A stretch of 54,609 nt of DNA from Myxococcales bacterium. GTDB taxonomy: Bacteria > Myxococcota_A > Polyangia > Nannocystales > Nannocystaceae. Below, piece after piece: positions 16,878 to 25,860 of this stretch. The position numbers and the translations under genes were made by a program. The stretch is taken from positions 1 through 54,609 of the forward strand of contig JAAZXR010000030.1 of the NCBI GenBank assembly GCA_014240065.1, written 5' to 3'. The notes under the pieces are model-generated. The model had not been told where the DNA came from and made no database searches. It was given only the letters and a program-made list of their open reading frames with translations. The stretch's first letter is position 1. Every line of letters starts with the position of its first letter.

Positions 16878-19673
16878 TTACGGTGCTTGTGTTTGGAACG
16901 CTTCCGACAAGAGCATGGTCCGCTCGAGTTGGTGGGAGTCGGGGGAGCCGGTCGCGGGCGAGGCGCTGCGTTCGCGCCCCGCGTAGCGCAGGGTTCGCGC
17001 TCCCAGGAGTTTGCGGAGTCGCGGCGCGATGAAGCTCCACGGGCCCATATTGGCCGGCTCTTCTTGGACCCACACGAAGTCTGAGGCGCCGCTGTAGCGC
17101 TCGAGCGTCGCCATGATCTCGGCCTTCGCGAACGGGTAAAGCTGCTCCACGCGGATGAGGGCGGTGTCGGTGACGCCGAGCTTGGAGCGCTCTTCACGGA
17201 GGTCGTAGAACACCTTCCCGGACGAGAAGATGACGCGCGTGACCTCTCCCGGAGTGACCTCGTCGTCGCCGATGACCCTCCGAAACTTCTGCTCCGTGAA
17301 ATCTTCGATCGGCGAGAACGAGAAGCGGGCTCTCAAGAGGCTCTTTGGCGTCATGAGCACGAGCGGTTTCCGCCACGCGCCTACGACCTGCCGACGGAGG
17401 GCGTGGAACTCTTGGGCCGGCGTCGTGAGGTTACAGATGACCATGTTGTGCTCCGCGCACAGCTGCAAGAACCGCTCGAGCCGGGCGCTCGAGTGCTCGG
17501 GGCCTTGGCCTTCGTAGCCGTGGGGGAGCATGAGCGCGAGGCCAGAGATTCGATTCCACTTGTCTTCGGAGGACGAGAGGAACTGGTCGATGATGACCTG
17601 CCCGCCGTTCGCAAAATCACCGAACTGCGCCTCCCAGATCACGAGCGCGAAGGGCGAGGCGAGGCTGTAGCCAAACTCGAACCCGAGGACCGCGAACTCG
17701 CTCAGGGGGCTGTTGTAGCAGTGGAACGACGCCTGGTCCTCGTCGAGATGGGACAGCGGCGTGTAGTGATCGCCTCTGTTCGCGTCTACGATCACCGCGT
17801 GCCGATGACTGAACGTCCCGCGCCGGCAGTCTTGGCCGCTCAGTCGCACGGGGTGCCCCTCGACGAGGAGCGAGCCGTAGGCGAGGTGCTCGGCGGCGGC
17901 CCAGTTCACCGGGACCTCGCCGCGGTACATTTTGAGGTGTTCTTGGAGCACTCGCTCCACCTTGCGGTTGACGCTGAGCCCCTCGGGCCGGACCGCCAGC
18001 TTCGTGGCGAGGATCGCGGGGAGGGCGGCGTCGATGGAGGTGTCGGGCGTGTGCTCGGGTTCGTCTCCGCCGCTGTAGTCTTCCCACATCCCGTGCATGG
18101 GCGCGAGCGCTGCGGCGGGAGGTCCGTCTCGACGCACGCGGTCGAGGGCGGCGTTAAACTCCCCGTTGAATTCGTTCTCCATCTCCTGGCACGCCTCGAG
18201 GGTGGTGGTCCCTCGCTCAATGAGGAGCTCTTGGTAGCGATGTCGAACGCTGGAGTGCTCACGGATGAGCGTGTACATCTCGGGCTGCGTGAACGTGGGA
18301 TCATCCCCCTCGTTGTGTCCAAAGCGTCGATAGCAGATGAGATCGATGATGACGTCGCGACGAAATCGTTGCCGGAAATCGACCGCGAGGCGGGCGACGT
18401 ACGCGGCCGCCTCGGGATCATCTCCGTTGACGTGGAACACGGGGACCTGGATCCCCTTGCCGACGTCTGTGCAGTACATCCCGGAGCGTCCGTCGCTGGG
18501 ATTGGTGGTGAATCCGACCTGGTTGTTGAGCACGACACGAATCATGCCGCCGGTGCGGTAGCCGTCGAGCTGTGACAGGTTGAGCGTCTCCGCCACGACC
18601 CCTTGACCAGAGAATGCGGCGTCCCCGTGCAGGGAGACGCCGAGGCTGGCGTCGAAGCCCATCGAGGGTTTCGCGTCTTGCTTCGCGCGGACTCGACCTT
18701 GGATGACCGGAGTGATGGCCTCGAGGTGACTAGGGTTGAAGGCGAGCGCGAGGTAGATGTCTTTCCCGTGGGAGGTGACGTGCTCGCGGTGGTACCCGAG
18801 GTGATATTTAACGTCGCCCGCGCCCAGGAGCTCGTTGGCGTCGAAGGAGCCTTTCTCAAATTCAGAGAACACCTCCGCCGGCGACTTGCCCATCACGTTC
18901 ATCAGCACGTTGAGGCGACCGCGGTGCGCCATCCCGAAGATCACCTCGCCCACGCCTGCGTCGGCGGCGGTGTCGATGAGGCAGACGAGCGTGGTGATGA
19001 CGCTCTCAGCGCCGGCCACCGAGAACCGCTTGGCGCCGAGGAACTTCGAGTGCAAGAATTGATCGACGACGTCGACGTTGACGAGCTTGCGGAGCATGCG
19101 ATGTTGGTCGGCGGGCTCCGGCGTGACCTGGTTCTCGCAGGATTCCATGCGCTGACGCAGCCACTCGCGCTCCTCCGACGCGGGGAGTGACCAGTATTCG
19201 ACGCCGATGTTGCGACAGTAGGTGTTTCGCAACTTCCTCAAGATCTCGCCCAAGGGCGCCGGCGCAGAGAGCAGCCCGCTCGAGTGGAAGTGGCGATCGA
19301 GGTGTGCCTCTCCGAGTCCGAAGTTGGACGGGTCGAGCATCGGCGCTCGCGTGTGCGGAGGCCGGCCGAGAGGATCGATGGTCGCCCCGAGGTGCCCGTG
19401 GATTCGGTAGGCCTCGATGAGATCCTTGACGCGGTTTTGAAGGAGCGTCTGCTCGGAGGACTCGTGCCCTGGGATCGCGGCGGTGGCGCGCGCGTCGTTG
19501 GAGCGGAGCGGCGCCGTGGGTGACGTCGGCGCCGTGGGTGACACGAATCTGGCGCCCGGGTCGAGCACCGGAATCCACTCCGGTGGCACAGACGTTGGGT
19601 CACGTTGATACGCCTCATAGAGGCCTTCGAGGAAAGCCAGATTGTAGACGGAGAGCGCTCGTTCGCGGTCCAT
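16878..19673 (-). CDS. sucA: 2-oxoglutarate dehydrogenase E1
   Basis: This 931-residue protein has the full family length. The order is an N-terminal tail for complex binding (about 8-50, LEGLYEAYQRDPTSVPPEW), a thiamine-diphosphate domain (GMAHRGRLNVL, HGDAAFSGQGVVAETL, NNQVGFTTNP), a pyrimidine domain (FEFGYSLASPFALVIWEAQF) and the C-terminal domain. It decarboxylates 2-oxoglutarate and succinylates the lipoyl arm of SucB, the NAD-linked step of the TCA cycle. It is the first gene of sucA-sucB-lpd. The upstream region (19674-19760) is AT-rich compared with its surroundings and probably holds the promoter. Confidence 0.97.
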   Translation of the reverse strand: MDRERALSVYNLAFLEGLYEAYQRDPTSVPPEWIPVLDPGARFVSPTAPTSPTAPLRSNDARATAAIPGHESSEQTLLQNRVKDLIEAYRIHGHLGATIDPLGRPPHTRAPMLDPSNFGLGEAHLDRHFHSSGLLSAPAPLGEILRKLRNTYCRNIGVEYWSLPASEEREWLRQRMESCENQVTPEPADQHRMLRKLVNVDVVDQFLHSKFLGAKRFSVAGAESVITTLVCLIDTAADAGVGEVIFGMAHRGRLNVLMNVMGKSPAEVFSEFEKGSFDANELLGAGDVKYHLGYHREHVTSHGKDIYLALAFNPSHLEAITPVIQGRVRAKQDAKPSMGFDASLGVSLHGDAAFSGQGVVAETLNLSQLDGYRTGGMIRVVLNNQVGFTTNPSDGRSGMYCTDVGKGIQVPVFHVNGDDPEAAAYVARLAVDFRQRFRRDVIIDLICYRRFGHNEGDDPTFTQPEMYTLIREHSSVRHRYQELLIERGTTTLEACQEMENEFNGEFNAALDRVRRDGPPAAALAPMHGMWEDYSGGDEPEHTPDTSIDAALPAILATKLAVRPEGLSVNRKVERVLQEHLKMYRGEVPVNWAAAEHLAYGSLLVEGHPVRLSGQDCRRGTFSHRHAVIVDANRGDHYTPLSHLDEDQASFHCYNSPLSEFAVLGFEFGYSLASPFALVIWEAQFGDFANGGQVIIDQFLSSSEDKWNRISGLALMLPHGYEGQGPEHSSARLERFLQLCAEHNMVICNLTTPAQEFHALRRQVVGAWRKPLVLMTPKSLLRARFSFSPIEDFTEQKFRRVIGDDEVTPGEVTRVIFSSGKVFYDLREERSKLGVTDTALIRVEQLYPFAKAEIMATLERYSGASDFVWVQEEPANMGPWSFIAPRLRKLLGARTLRYAGRERSASPATGSPDSHQLERTMLLSEAFQTQAP

Positions 19674-19719
19674 AGCGAGGTCGGAGTTTAGCGGTCTCCT
19701 CAGCCGAACCCAAGCCGAT

Positions 19720-19756
19720 CAACCCTCAAAATCGCGAATAATTGTCGATTTTAGCC
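19720..19756 (-). promoter_or_regulatory. AT-rich probable sucA promoter region
   Basis: An AT-rich island in GC-rich sequence contains the -10-like TAAAAT (minus strand, 19753-19748), about 75 bases upstream of sucA. No good -35 is spaced 17 bases from it, so only the region is assigned. Confidence 0.3.
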
Positions 19757-19910
19757 TCGCGGCAAGAATCGGTGTGCGGCGTGCGTGAAGACGGCGGGGT
19801 GGGCCGCGCCCACGCGCCTCGCAGCCCGGGTGGGGCGGGGCGAAGACGGGAGCTTCCTCGCGTCGCGGGGGCGTGGAAGCGGGCAGGGCTCGCGTGCTAC
19901 GGTCGCCCCC

Positions 19911-21131
19911 GTGACCGAAGATGCCATCCGAGAGAGCTTGAGCCAGCGTGTAGCGGATACCTTGCTCGGCGCGCGCGAGTCGTGGACGCGCCGGATGTTC
20001 GAGCTCGCCAACTCCATGCGCGCGGACGGAGGCGGCCCGGTCTACGACCTCTCGCTCGGCAACCCGAGTCTCGAACCTCCAGCGCGATGGAAAGAAGCCG
20101 TGCGAGCGCAGCTCGCGGACTCGGCGCCCGGCAGACATCGCTATATGACCAACGCGGGCTTCCCAGAGGTCCGCGCGTTTATCGCGGGCCGGGAGGCGGA
20201 GCGCTACGCGATCCCGCTCGAAGCGGAGGACGTCACCATGACCGTGGGCGCCGCGGGCGGGTTGAACGTGTTGTTTCGTGCGGTGCTCGATCCAGGGGAT
20301 GAGGTGCTCGTACCCGCGCCGTACTTCTCGGAGTACGACCACTACGCGGCCAACGTGGGCGCCGTGTTGCGGCCGGTTGCCACGACCGCCGATTTCGAGC
20401 TCAACGTGGATGACCTCATCGGCGCGGTGACGGAGCGGACCCGAATCCTCTTGTTGAATTCACCCAACAACCCGACCGGCGCGGTCTACGGGGAGGCGAG
20501 CCTGCGCGCGTTGGCCGACGGACTGCGGGGTCTTCGCGACCGTGGTCGGCGGGTGCTGGTGGTGGAGGACACTCCGTACCGGGACGTGGTGCACGACGGG
20601 AGCCACGTGAGCTCGATGCTCGAGCATTATGAAGACACGGTGATGATCACGAGCCACTCCAAAGATCTAGGGCTGGCGGGGGAGCGGATCGGCTACCTGG
20701 TGATCTCGCCACGCGCCCACGCGCGCGTCCCGCTGCGGCGCGCGACGAGCTTTTGCAACCGCGTGCTCGGCTTCGTCAACGCGCCCGCCTTGATGCAGCG
20801 GGCGCTCCCGCACGTGCTCGGACATCCAGGCGGCAGCGTGGACGTGAGCATCTACGCGGACAACTGCAAGCGCATGGCGGACGGGGTGCGCGCGCTCGGG
20901 TTCTCGCTGCGTGATCCGAAGGCGGGCTTTTTCCTGTTCCCCGGGCTCCCGGAGGCGCTCCGCACGGACGACGGAGGTGACGTGGCGTTGACCGAGGGGC
21001 TGCGGGAGGCGCGGTGTGTCGTGGTCCCGGGAACCGCGTTTGGTCGGCCGAATTTCTTGCGTCTATCCATGTGCGTCAGCCCTGAAACCGTTGACGGCGC
21101 CATCGCGGCGTTTCAGCGGGTGTGTGCCTAG
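19911..21131 (+). CDS. Class I/II pyridoxal-phosphate aminotransferase
   Basis: This gene encodes 406 residues from the GTG at 19911. The frame is open 42 codons further upstream, but that part is low-complexity and would overlap the promoter area. Fold-type-I features are YDLSLGNPSLEPPARW near the N-terminus, TVGAAGGLNVLFRAVLDPGD, the diagnostic LLNSPNNPTG and ITSHSKDLGLAGERIGY with the PLP-binding lysine. The C-terminal end is RPNFLRLSMCVSPETVDGAI. It resembles aspartate/aromatic-type aminotransferases, but the amino donor is not determined. It is divergent from sucA and could share regulation with it, as 2-oxoglutarate is a product of most such enzymes; this is inference. A terminator follows directly. 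Confidence 0.9.
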   Translation: MTEDAIRESLSQRVADTLLGARESWTRRMFELANSMRADGGGPVYDLSLGNPSLEPPARWKEAVRAQLADSAPGRHRYMTNAGFPEVRAFIAGREAERYAIPLEAEDVTMTVGAAGGLNVLFRAVLDPGDEVLVPAPYFSEYDHYAANVGAVLRPVATTADFELNVDDLIGAVTERTRILLLNSPNNPTGAVYGEASLRALADGLRGLRDRGRRVLVVEDTPYRDVVHDGSHVSSMLEHYEDTVMITSHSKDLGLAGERIGYLVISPRAHARVPLRRATSFCNRVLGFVNAPALMQRALPHVLGHPGGSVDVSIYADNCKRMADGVRALGFSLRDPKAGFFLFPGLPEALRTDDGGDVALTEGLREARCVVVPGTAFGRPNFLRLSMCVSPETVDGAIAAFQRVCA

Positions 21132-21132
21132 C

Positions 21133-21160
21133 GCTGCCTAGATCGTTCTAGGCGGCTTTT
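21133..21160 (+). terminator. Intrinsic terminator after the aminotransferase gene
   Basis: GCTGCCTAG and CTAGGCGGC form a 9-bp stem with one G.T pair and a 6-base loop, followed by TTTT. It begins two bases after the stop codon. Confidence 0.78.
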
Positions 21161-21248
21161 CCTGCCGCCGGCGTTGGAACGGGAATGCACGGGCGGGGTG
21201 GGTTGTTTGGGGCTCATGGTGTCCACGATTCGTCAATCCTCGCAGGAT

Positions 21249-22319
21249 ATGCCACCCTCCCCCATCATGGCCGGCCCGAAGATCAACCTCGATGTGCTCG
21301 ACCGCCCCGCGACCTACTCAGGTGAGGGGATCTCGGTGAAGTCCTTGGAAGAGGACATTCACCAGGAACGCGAGGTCCAGAACACCAAGGTAGACGAGCT
21401 CAAGGTGCTGCGGGAGCGCAACGTCGAGATCAACCAGGCCATGGCCGATGAGCTCGCGAAGCTGCAAAAGTTCTCTGACTATCTCAACGGCACAGCCTAC
21501 GAGGGGGGCGTGCTCGCGGGCCTCAAGAGCTTGCTGAGCAATATCCCTGGGCTCGGATCGTTGGCGATAAGCCAGCGCTCGATCGAGCAGCTTCTCAAGC
21601 AGCAGTATCATATCTCCGCGCGGCGGGTGAAGGAGTCGGCGGCCTACGTGGACACGTTAAAGGCGAGCGAGCAAGACCTCTACAAGGAGCTCGAGCGGAT
21701 TAACGGGAAGATCGTAGAGATGGCGAAGAATGAGAAGGTGGCGTTGGACTACGTCATTGAGTTGCGTGATCTCGAGACCCAGCTGCGCGCGGAGATGGAG
21801 ACGGTGGAGGCGGGCAGCGTGGAATATCGAGAGCTCGACAGCTCGGCGGACAAGGTGCGGGCGAAGCTGGCCGAGCACTCCTCGAACGTGCTGCTGTACG
21901 GCGCCGCCGAAGAGCGCTATGTGGCCCTCAAAGACAACACGAGGAAGCTGGCCGAGACGCTCCGTAACCTCGGCAACGACATCCAGCAATACACGACGGC
22001 GGCGTCGATCAAGCTCGACATGGCCTCCGCGCAGATCCAGGCGATCGGTCGGGCCGCGGACGCCTCCGCGGTGGTGCTGGAGATGAAGAAAAGCCTCGAC
22101 GTGATGACCGAGTCGATGAACGTGACCACCCAATTTGTCAGCGACACCCAGATTTTCTTCCGCGAGAACCTCGACAGCCTCGTCCAAGAGCTCGACACCT
22201 TCGACGAAAAAACCACCGCCGTGCTCGACACGAACCTGGAGCGCTCCAAGGAGATCGAGACGGAGCGGATCAACGCGGCGATCGCCAAGGCCGAGTCCAA
22301 GCACGCCGACGACGCGTGA
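21249..22319 (+). CDS. Long coiled-coil protein, unknown function
   Basis: This gene encodes about 356 residues from the ATG at 21249; starts at 21174, 21216 or 21267 (MAGPKINLDVLDRP) are also possible because no ribosome site is decisive. Almost the whole protein is heptad-like helix (SLEEDIHQEREVQNTKVDEL, ESAAYVDTLKASEQDLYKEL), broken by a Gly-rich loop near residue 95 (GVLAGLKSLLSNIPGLGSLA). The C-terminal half (about 245-335) is a long helical region with DMASAQIQAIGRAADASAVV. That part is faintly like the helical bundles of TelA-type proteins, but I do not assign it there. There is no signal peptide or membrane helix. It is 15 bases upstream of the next gene and forms a two-gene unit with it. 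Confidence 0.75.
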   Translation: MPPSPIMAGPKINLDVLDRPATYSGEGISVKSLEEDIHQEREVQNTKVDELKVLRERNVEINQAMADELAKLQKFSDYLNGTAYEGGVLAGLKSLLSNIPGLGSLAISQRSIEQLLKQQYHISARRVKESAAYVDTLKASEQDLYKELERINGKIVEMAKNEKVALDYVIELRDLETQLRAEMETVEAGSVEYRELDSSADKVRAKLAEHSSNVLLYGAAEERYVALKDNTRKLAETLRNLGNDIQQYTTAASIKLDMASAQIQAIGRAADASAVVLEMKKSLDVMTESMNVTTQFVSDTQIFFRENLDSLVQELDTFDEKTTAVLDTNLERSKEIETERINAAIAKAESKHADDA

Positions 22320-22334
22320 GGTGAGCAGGCCCCC

Positions 22335-23348
22335 GTGGCGAAGGTCGTCGGATACCACACGCAGGCGCTCGAGCCCTCCCAGGGGGTCGAGTGCCTCCAG
22401 CTGATGGCCAAGACGATCCGCGCGGCCCGCCTTCGCGACAGCTTCCCCTCGGCGGCGAGGCTGCGCGATTTGTTGTTGTCGTTGGAGCGCGGGCTCCAGC
22501 TCGGGCGCTACAAAGAGTATCTATTTGACGCGCGGACCGGGCTCCCCAACCTCGCGAGCGTGACGCGAGTCGCCACGGACGTCGAGATCATCGGATCGGG
22601 GGGCTTCCCGAGTGACCCTGCCTCGCGGCAGTACGCGCGGGCCTTGAGCGCGCTTCGGCCCATCCCGGTCGATGAGATCGAGACGGAGATCCGGCGCTTT
22701 GATCCGCGGGCGGGACGCGTGGAGGTTCGGGTGCGGGTCACGAAGCTCGACGGATCAGGCCGGTTCACGCGGATCACAGTGGACTTCTCCTCCACCCAGG
22801 TCAGCTGGATCCGACCGGTGTTGCGCCTCGACGACGAGGGGGTGCGGGTCGCGCTGACGGGGCCGGTAGAGACGATGATCTATCGCCACGCGGCGTTCGA
22901 CGCGGAGATGCTGTTTGTTCGCCTCTCGGACCTCGACGGGGTGGATGTGGAGCGGGTGGAGCGGGGGCTCGTTGGGCCGGTCCTCTTCGCGCTCCCCGGC
23001 GGTGGCGGGCTTGAGACCTTGGCCGAGCCGTCAGGGGATGCGCTCGCCGACGGGTGGCGTCACGTGCTCCAGGCTCAGGCGCCGGAGCGTCCGGTGGCGC
23101 TGGGGGCGTTTCAATCGGACATCGCCGCGACCGATATCAAGGCGGAGAAGAGCAACGATCCACTCGCGCCGCTGCTGCGAGACCGACTCGCGGAGCGGCC
23201 GGCGCGAGACCACGCCTCGCAGCGTGAGGCGACCTTGTTCAAGGTGTACCGAGATTGCAAGTTCGTGACGTCGCGAGAGCTCAGGGCGGTCCCCGAGTCG
23301 CTGATGCGCTCAGCCGGAACTCGCAACCTCATCTACGAGCTTCGCTGA
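22335..23348 (+). CDS. Partner gene of the coiled-coil protein, unknown function
   Basis: This gene encodes 337 residues from a GTG at 22335, 15 bases after the coiled-coil gene and very likely co-transcribed with it. The N-terminal 70 residues are helical (LRDLLLSLERGLQLGRYKEY). The middle is strand-rich with basic and acidic alternation (RRFDPRAGRVEVRVRVTKLD, FTRITVDFSSTQVSWIRPVL, VALTGPVETMIYRHAAFDAE), suggesting a beta-sandwich or barrel. The C-terminal part is basic and ends LMRSAGTRNLIYELR. It has no membrane segment and no catalytic motif I recognise. It is cytoplasmic by inference. Confidence 0.72.
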   Translation: MAKVVGYHTQALEPSQGVECLQLMAKTIRAARLRDSFPSAARLRDLLLSLERGLQLGRYKEYLFDARTGLPNLASVTRVATDVEIIGSGGFPSDPASRQYARALSALRPIPVDEIETEIRRFDPRAGRVEVRVRVTKLDGSGRFTRITVDFSSTQVSWIRPVLRLDDEGVRVALTGPVETMIYRHAAFDAEMLFVRLSDLDGVDVERVERGLVGPVLFALPGGGGLETLAEPSGDALADGWRHVLQAQAPERPVALGAFQSDIAATDIKAEKSNDPLAPLLRDRLAERPARDHASQREATLFKVYRDCKFVTSRELRAVPESLMRSAGTRNLIYELR

Positions 23349-23384
23349 GCGGGGCCGCGGCCAGATCGGTGCCCGGCGACGGCG

Positions 23385-23825
23385 CTACCGCGGCGCGGGG
23401 GGCGGGTGCGCGATGATGTCCGCGGAGGAGGCGAGGACGCGGACGATGCCCGCGACGGCGTGAGCGTCGAGTGACTCGGCGAGCGCGGAGTAGCGGAGGA
23501 GGTAGCGTCCGTCCGCGAGCGCGAGCGCTGGAATGGCGAGGGTGAGATTCATCGCGAGGGCAGCGTCGAGGGAGAGCTGATCCGCGTGACACACGTCGCA
23601 GCGGAACTCGAGGAGGTGAAGACCGAGGGTGTGAAGGGGCGCGATGCTCACCGTCTTCGCGCTGCCGTCTTCAAAGCGCACGGCGACCTTCAAGGATCCG
23701 CGGGGCCCGGAGGAGGCAGGGAGCGCGTCGAGCACGGCCGCCCGGAGCGCGGGCCATCCTCGCCCCGCGGCGCCCACGACGCCCGCGACCTCGCGCGCAT
23801 GATCCTCCCCTTCGTCGGCGTTCAT
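23385..23825 (-). CDS. Small unknown protein downstream of a Ser/Thr kinase
   Basis: This 146-residue protein starts seven bases after the kinase stop, on the same strand. The first part is helix then strands (GSLKVAVRFEDGSAKTVSIA). The C-terminal part alternates strands and helices (LTLAIPALALADGRYLLRYS, SLDAHAVAGIVRVLASSADI), which loosely recalls the CesT/YbjN type of small alpha-beta chaperone fold; this is a visual impression only. It contains FRCDVCH (Cys76, Cys79, His80), formally a CxxCH motif, but there is no export signal, so heme attachment is unlikely. The gene order suggests a partner or substrate of the kinase. Confidence 0.65.
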   Translation of the reverse strand: MNADEGEDHAREVAGVVGAAGRGWPALRAAVLDALPASSGPRGSLKVAVRFEDGSAKTVSIAPLHTLGLHLLEFRCDVCHADQLSLDAALAMNLTLAIPALALADGRYLLRYSALAESLDAHAVAGIVRVLASSADIIAHPPPAPR

Positions 23826-23832
23826 TGGCCGC

Positions 23833-24804
23833 TCAGTCCAGGTATTCGAGCATGCGCTCGAGCACGCGCTTCATGGCCTTCGCGTTGTCAAAGCGCTGCG
23901 CGGGGGCCTTGGCGCACGCGACCTCGATGAAGTCATCGAAGAACTTCGCGAGGGGGGGCGGCGTGTTGGAGGGCATGTACAGGCTGGGTGGTGGGACGGG
24001 CTTGTCCTTGTGTGCGGCCAAGAGCGCGTGGGGCCCCTCCTCAATTTTTCGCTCAAATGGATGGAGGCGGCAGATGCACTCGTAGAGGGTCATGCCGAGG
24101 GCGTAGAGATCCACGCGATGATCGAATCGCGCGTTCGTGACCGCCTGCTCCGGCGGCATGTAGCGCGGATCCCCGCTGATCTGCTCGCTGACGTCGTCGT
24201 CGCGCTTGAAGTGTCGAGCGATACCGAAGTCGATGACCTTCGCGACCACCAGGCGTCGGTCGTAGGAGTCTCGCGTGATGAAAATATTCTCCGGCTTGAT
24301 GTCGCAGTGGGCGATACCGCGGGCGTGGAGGTAGCTCAGCGCGTCCAGGGATTGACCGAAGATATCGACCAAGACCCGAAAGGAAATCATCTTGCGGTTG
24401 GTGATGATGTCCCCGACATCTCGCCCGCGCAGATACTCCATGGTGAGCCAGGCCATGTCTTGATGCTCGCCGACCTCGAGCACCCGCACCAGGTTGGGGT
24501 GAGAAAAGTTGGCTGCGATCAGCGCCTCACGGTGGAAGCGCGCCTGCTCGATCGGGTTCATGCCCGGCTTGAGCACCTTGAGCGCGACGTAGCGATCCAT
24601 GGTGGGATCGTAGGCGCGGAACACTTGCCCCATGCCCCCCTCGCCGAGCGGTTCTACAATCTCGAGCGTCTTCGTGTGCGGGATCTGGCTCCCCGAAGAG
24701 AGCATCCGCGGTGTCGCGACCTCCGCGTAGTGCTCGGAGAGGCTCTCAGGGGTCGTGACGACGGTCGCGTAGGCGCTGACGGACTCGATCTGGTCCACGG
24801 CCAT
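23833..24804 (-). CDS. Eukaryotic-type Ser/Thr protein kinase, non-RD type
   Basis: This 323-residue protein is mostly kinase domain. The glycine loop GEGGMG is at 54-59, the ATP lysine at 76 (VALKVLK), the catalytic loop HCDIKPEN at 166-173, DFG at 192-194 and the APE-equivalent MPPEQ follows. Catalytic Asp168 is intact, but the usual Arg before it is Cys, so this is a non-RD kinase. Such kinases usually do not depend on activation-loop phosphorylation. There is no membrane segment or PASTA region, so it is a soluble cytoplasmic kinase. It lies six bases after the pseudouridine synthase gene and seven bases before a small unknown gene, forming a three-gene operon. Substrate unknown. Confidence 0.93.
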   Translation of the reverse strand: MAVDQIESVSAYATVVTTPESLSEHYAEVATPRMLSSGSQIPHTKTLEIVEPLGEGGMGQVFRAYDPTMDRYVALKVLKPGMNPIEQARFHREALIAANFSHPNLVRVLEVGEHQDMAWLTMEYLRGRDVGDIITNRKMISFRVLVDIFGQSLDALSYLHARGIAHCDIKPENIFITRDSYDRRLVVAKVIDFGIARHFKRDDDVSEQISGDPRYMPPEQAVTNARFDHRVDLYALGMTLYECICRLHPFERKIEEGPHALLAAHKDKPVPPPSLYMPSNTPPPLAKFFDDFIEVACAKAPAQRFDNAKAMKRVLERMLEYLD

Positions 24805-24810
24805 ACTCTA

Positions 24811-25764
24811 TCAGACCTGGTCGCCGTTCCTCAGAGAATGCAGCAGTTGCGCCATATCTGGGGGCGTTGGCGCGACGAAGTGCATCGGGCGACCATCGGA
24901 CGGGTGCGTGAACCCGAGGCTGGCGGCGTGGAGCATGGTGCGTCGCGACGGGGCGGGGGCGTTTGGTGCGTTGCGGGCTCGGTAGATTCGATCACCGAAG
25001 AGCGGGTGTCCAAGCTCCGAGAGGTGGATGCGGATCTGGTGCTGGCGCCCGGTCTCGAGCCGGCACTCGACCAGCGCGGCGTCGTTGAACGCTTCCAAGA
25101 CGCTGATATGTGTGATCGCGCGCCGAGCTTCTGGAGGCGGCTTCCCACCCCCACGCCACGATCCGCGCCTCCCGTCCCCGCGATTCGCGACCAGCTGAGT
25201 CTCGATGGACTGCTCGGTGGGGATCCCTCGGACGAGCGCGACGTAGCGTCGCGTAATGGCGTGGCGCCGGAATTGCCCCTGCAACGCCTTGCGCGCCGCG
25301 TGTGTGCGGGGGAACACCAGGACGCCGGAGGTCTCTTTGTCGAGGCGTTGGACGACTCCGAGCCCGCGCTGGACGGTCCCTCCACGTCGACGTTGGGTGT
25401 CGATGAGGCTCTGGAGCGTCATCGCGAGGAGGCTCGTGGTGTCGCGCTTGTTCTCGTCGTAGGGGACGGTCTCGACGCCGGGCGGTTTGATCACAACCGC
25501 GAGGTCATGATCGACGAAGATGAGCGCGTCCTGTGGGAGCGAGCGCGCTGATTTTCGCTTGCCAGTCTGGTCCGCGCGCACCTCACTCCCGGCGGAGACC
25601 CGCGCCGACGGATCGAAGATGACATCCCCATCCACCATGACCCTCCCGCTCGCGACGAGCGCTCGCGCCCGGCTCCACGAGAGCCCCTCGAACATCGCTC
25701 GCACGGCGGCCGCGACCGTCGTTTGGTCCGCGTCTTCCGGGACGATATGGGTTGTTTCGGCCAT
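24811..25764 (-). CDS. RluA-family RNA pseudouridine synthase
   Basis: This gene encodes 317 residues from the ATG at 25764; the frame is open to 25836, but the extra part looks non-coding. An S4-type RNA-binding domain is at about 20-70 (SWSRARALVASGRVMVDGDV). The catalytic domain holds VVQRLDKETSGVLVF with the catalytic Asp, followed by the C-terminal KT-like segment GRQHQIRIHLSELGHPLFGD. It converts a uridine in rRNA or tRNA to pseudouridine. It is RluD/RluC-like by domain order, but the exact target position cannot be read from the sequence. It is the first gene of an operon with a Ser/Thr kinase, an unusual pairing. Confidence 0.92.
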   Translation of the reverse strand: MAETTHIVPEDADQTTVAAAVRAMFEGLSWSRARALVASGRVMVDGDVIFDPSARVSAGSEVRADQTGKRKSARSLPQDALIFVDHDLAVVIKPPGVETVPYDENKRDTTSLLAMTLQSLIDTQRRRGGTVQRGLGVVQRLDKETSGVLVFPRTHAARKALQGQFRRHAITRRYVALVRGIPTEQSIETQLVANRGDGRRGSWRGGGKPPPEARRAITHISVLEAFNDAALVECRLETGRQHQIRIHLSELGHPLFGDRIYRARNAPNAPAPSRRTMLHAASLGFTHPSDGRPMHFVAPTPPDMAQLLHSLRNGDQV

Positions 25765-25860
25765 CGCCGGCGGTGCGGTCGTGGAGGATACAAAAGACGC
25801 GGCCGCTGGGTCGTCGCAGGGGACTTCGCAGCGCACCGCGTCGTGTTCGACGTGGAGAGA

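Noticed and set aside
23580-23600. CxxCH motif as evidence for a cytochrome c
   Set aside because: Only one motif occurs, the protein has no signal peptide, and no cytochrome-like context is present.
24010-25551. A 513-codon plus-strand ORF
   Set aside because: Antisense to the kinase and the pseudouridine synthase, both of which have clear catalytic motifs.
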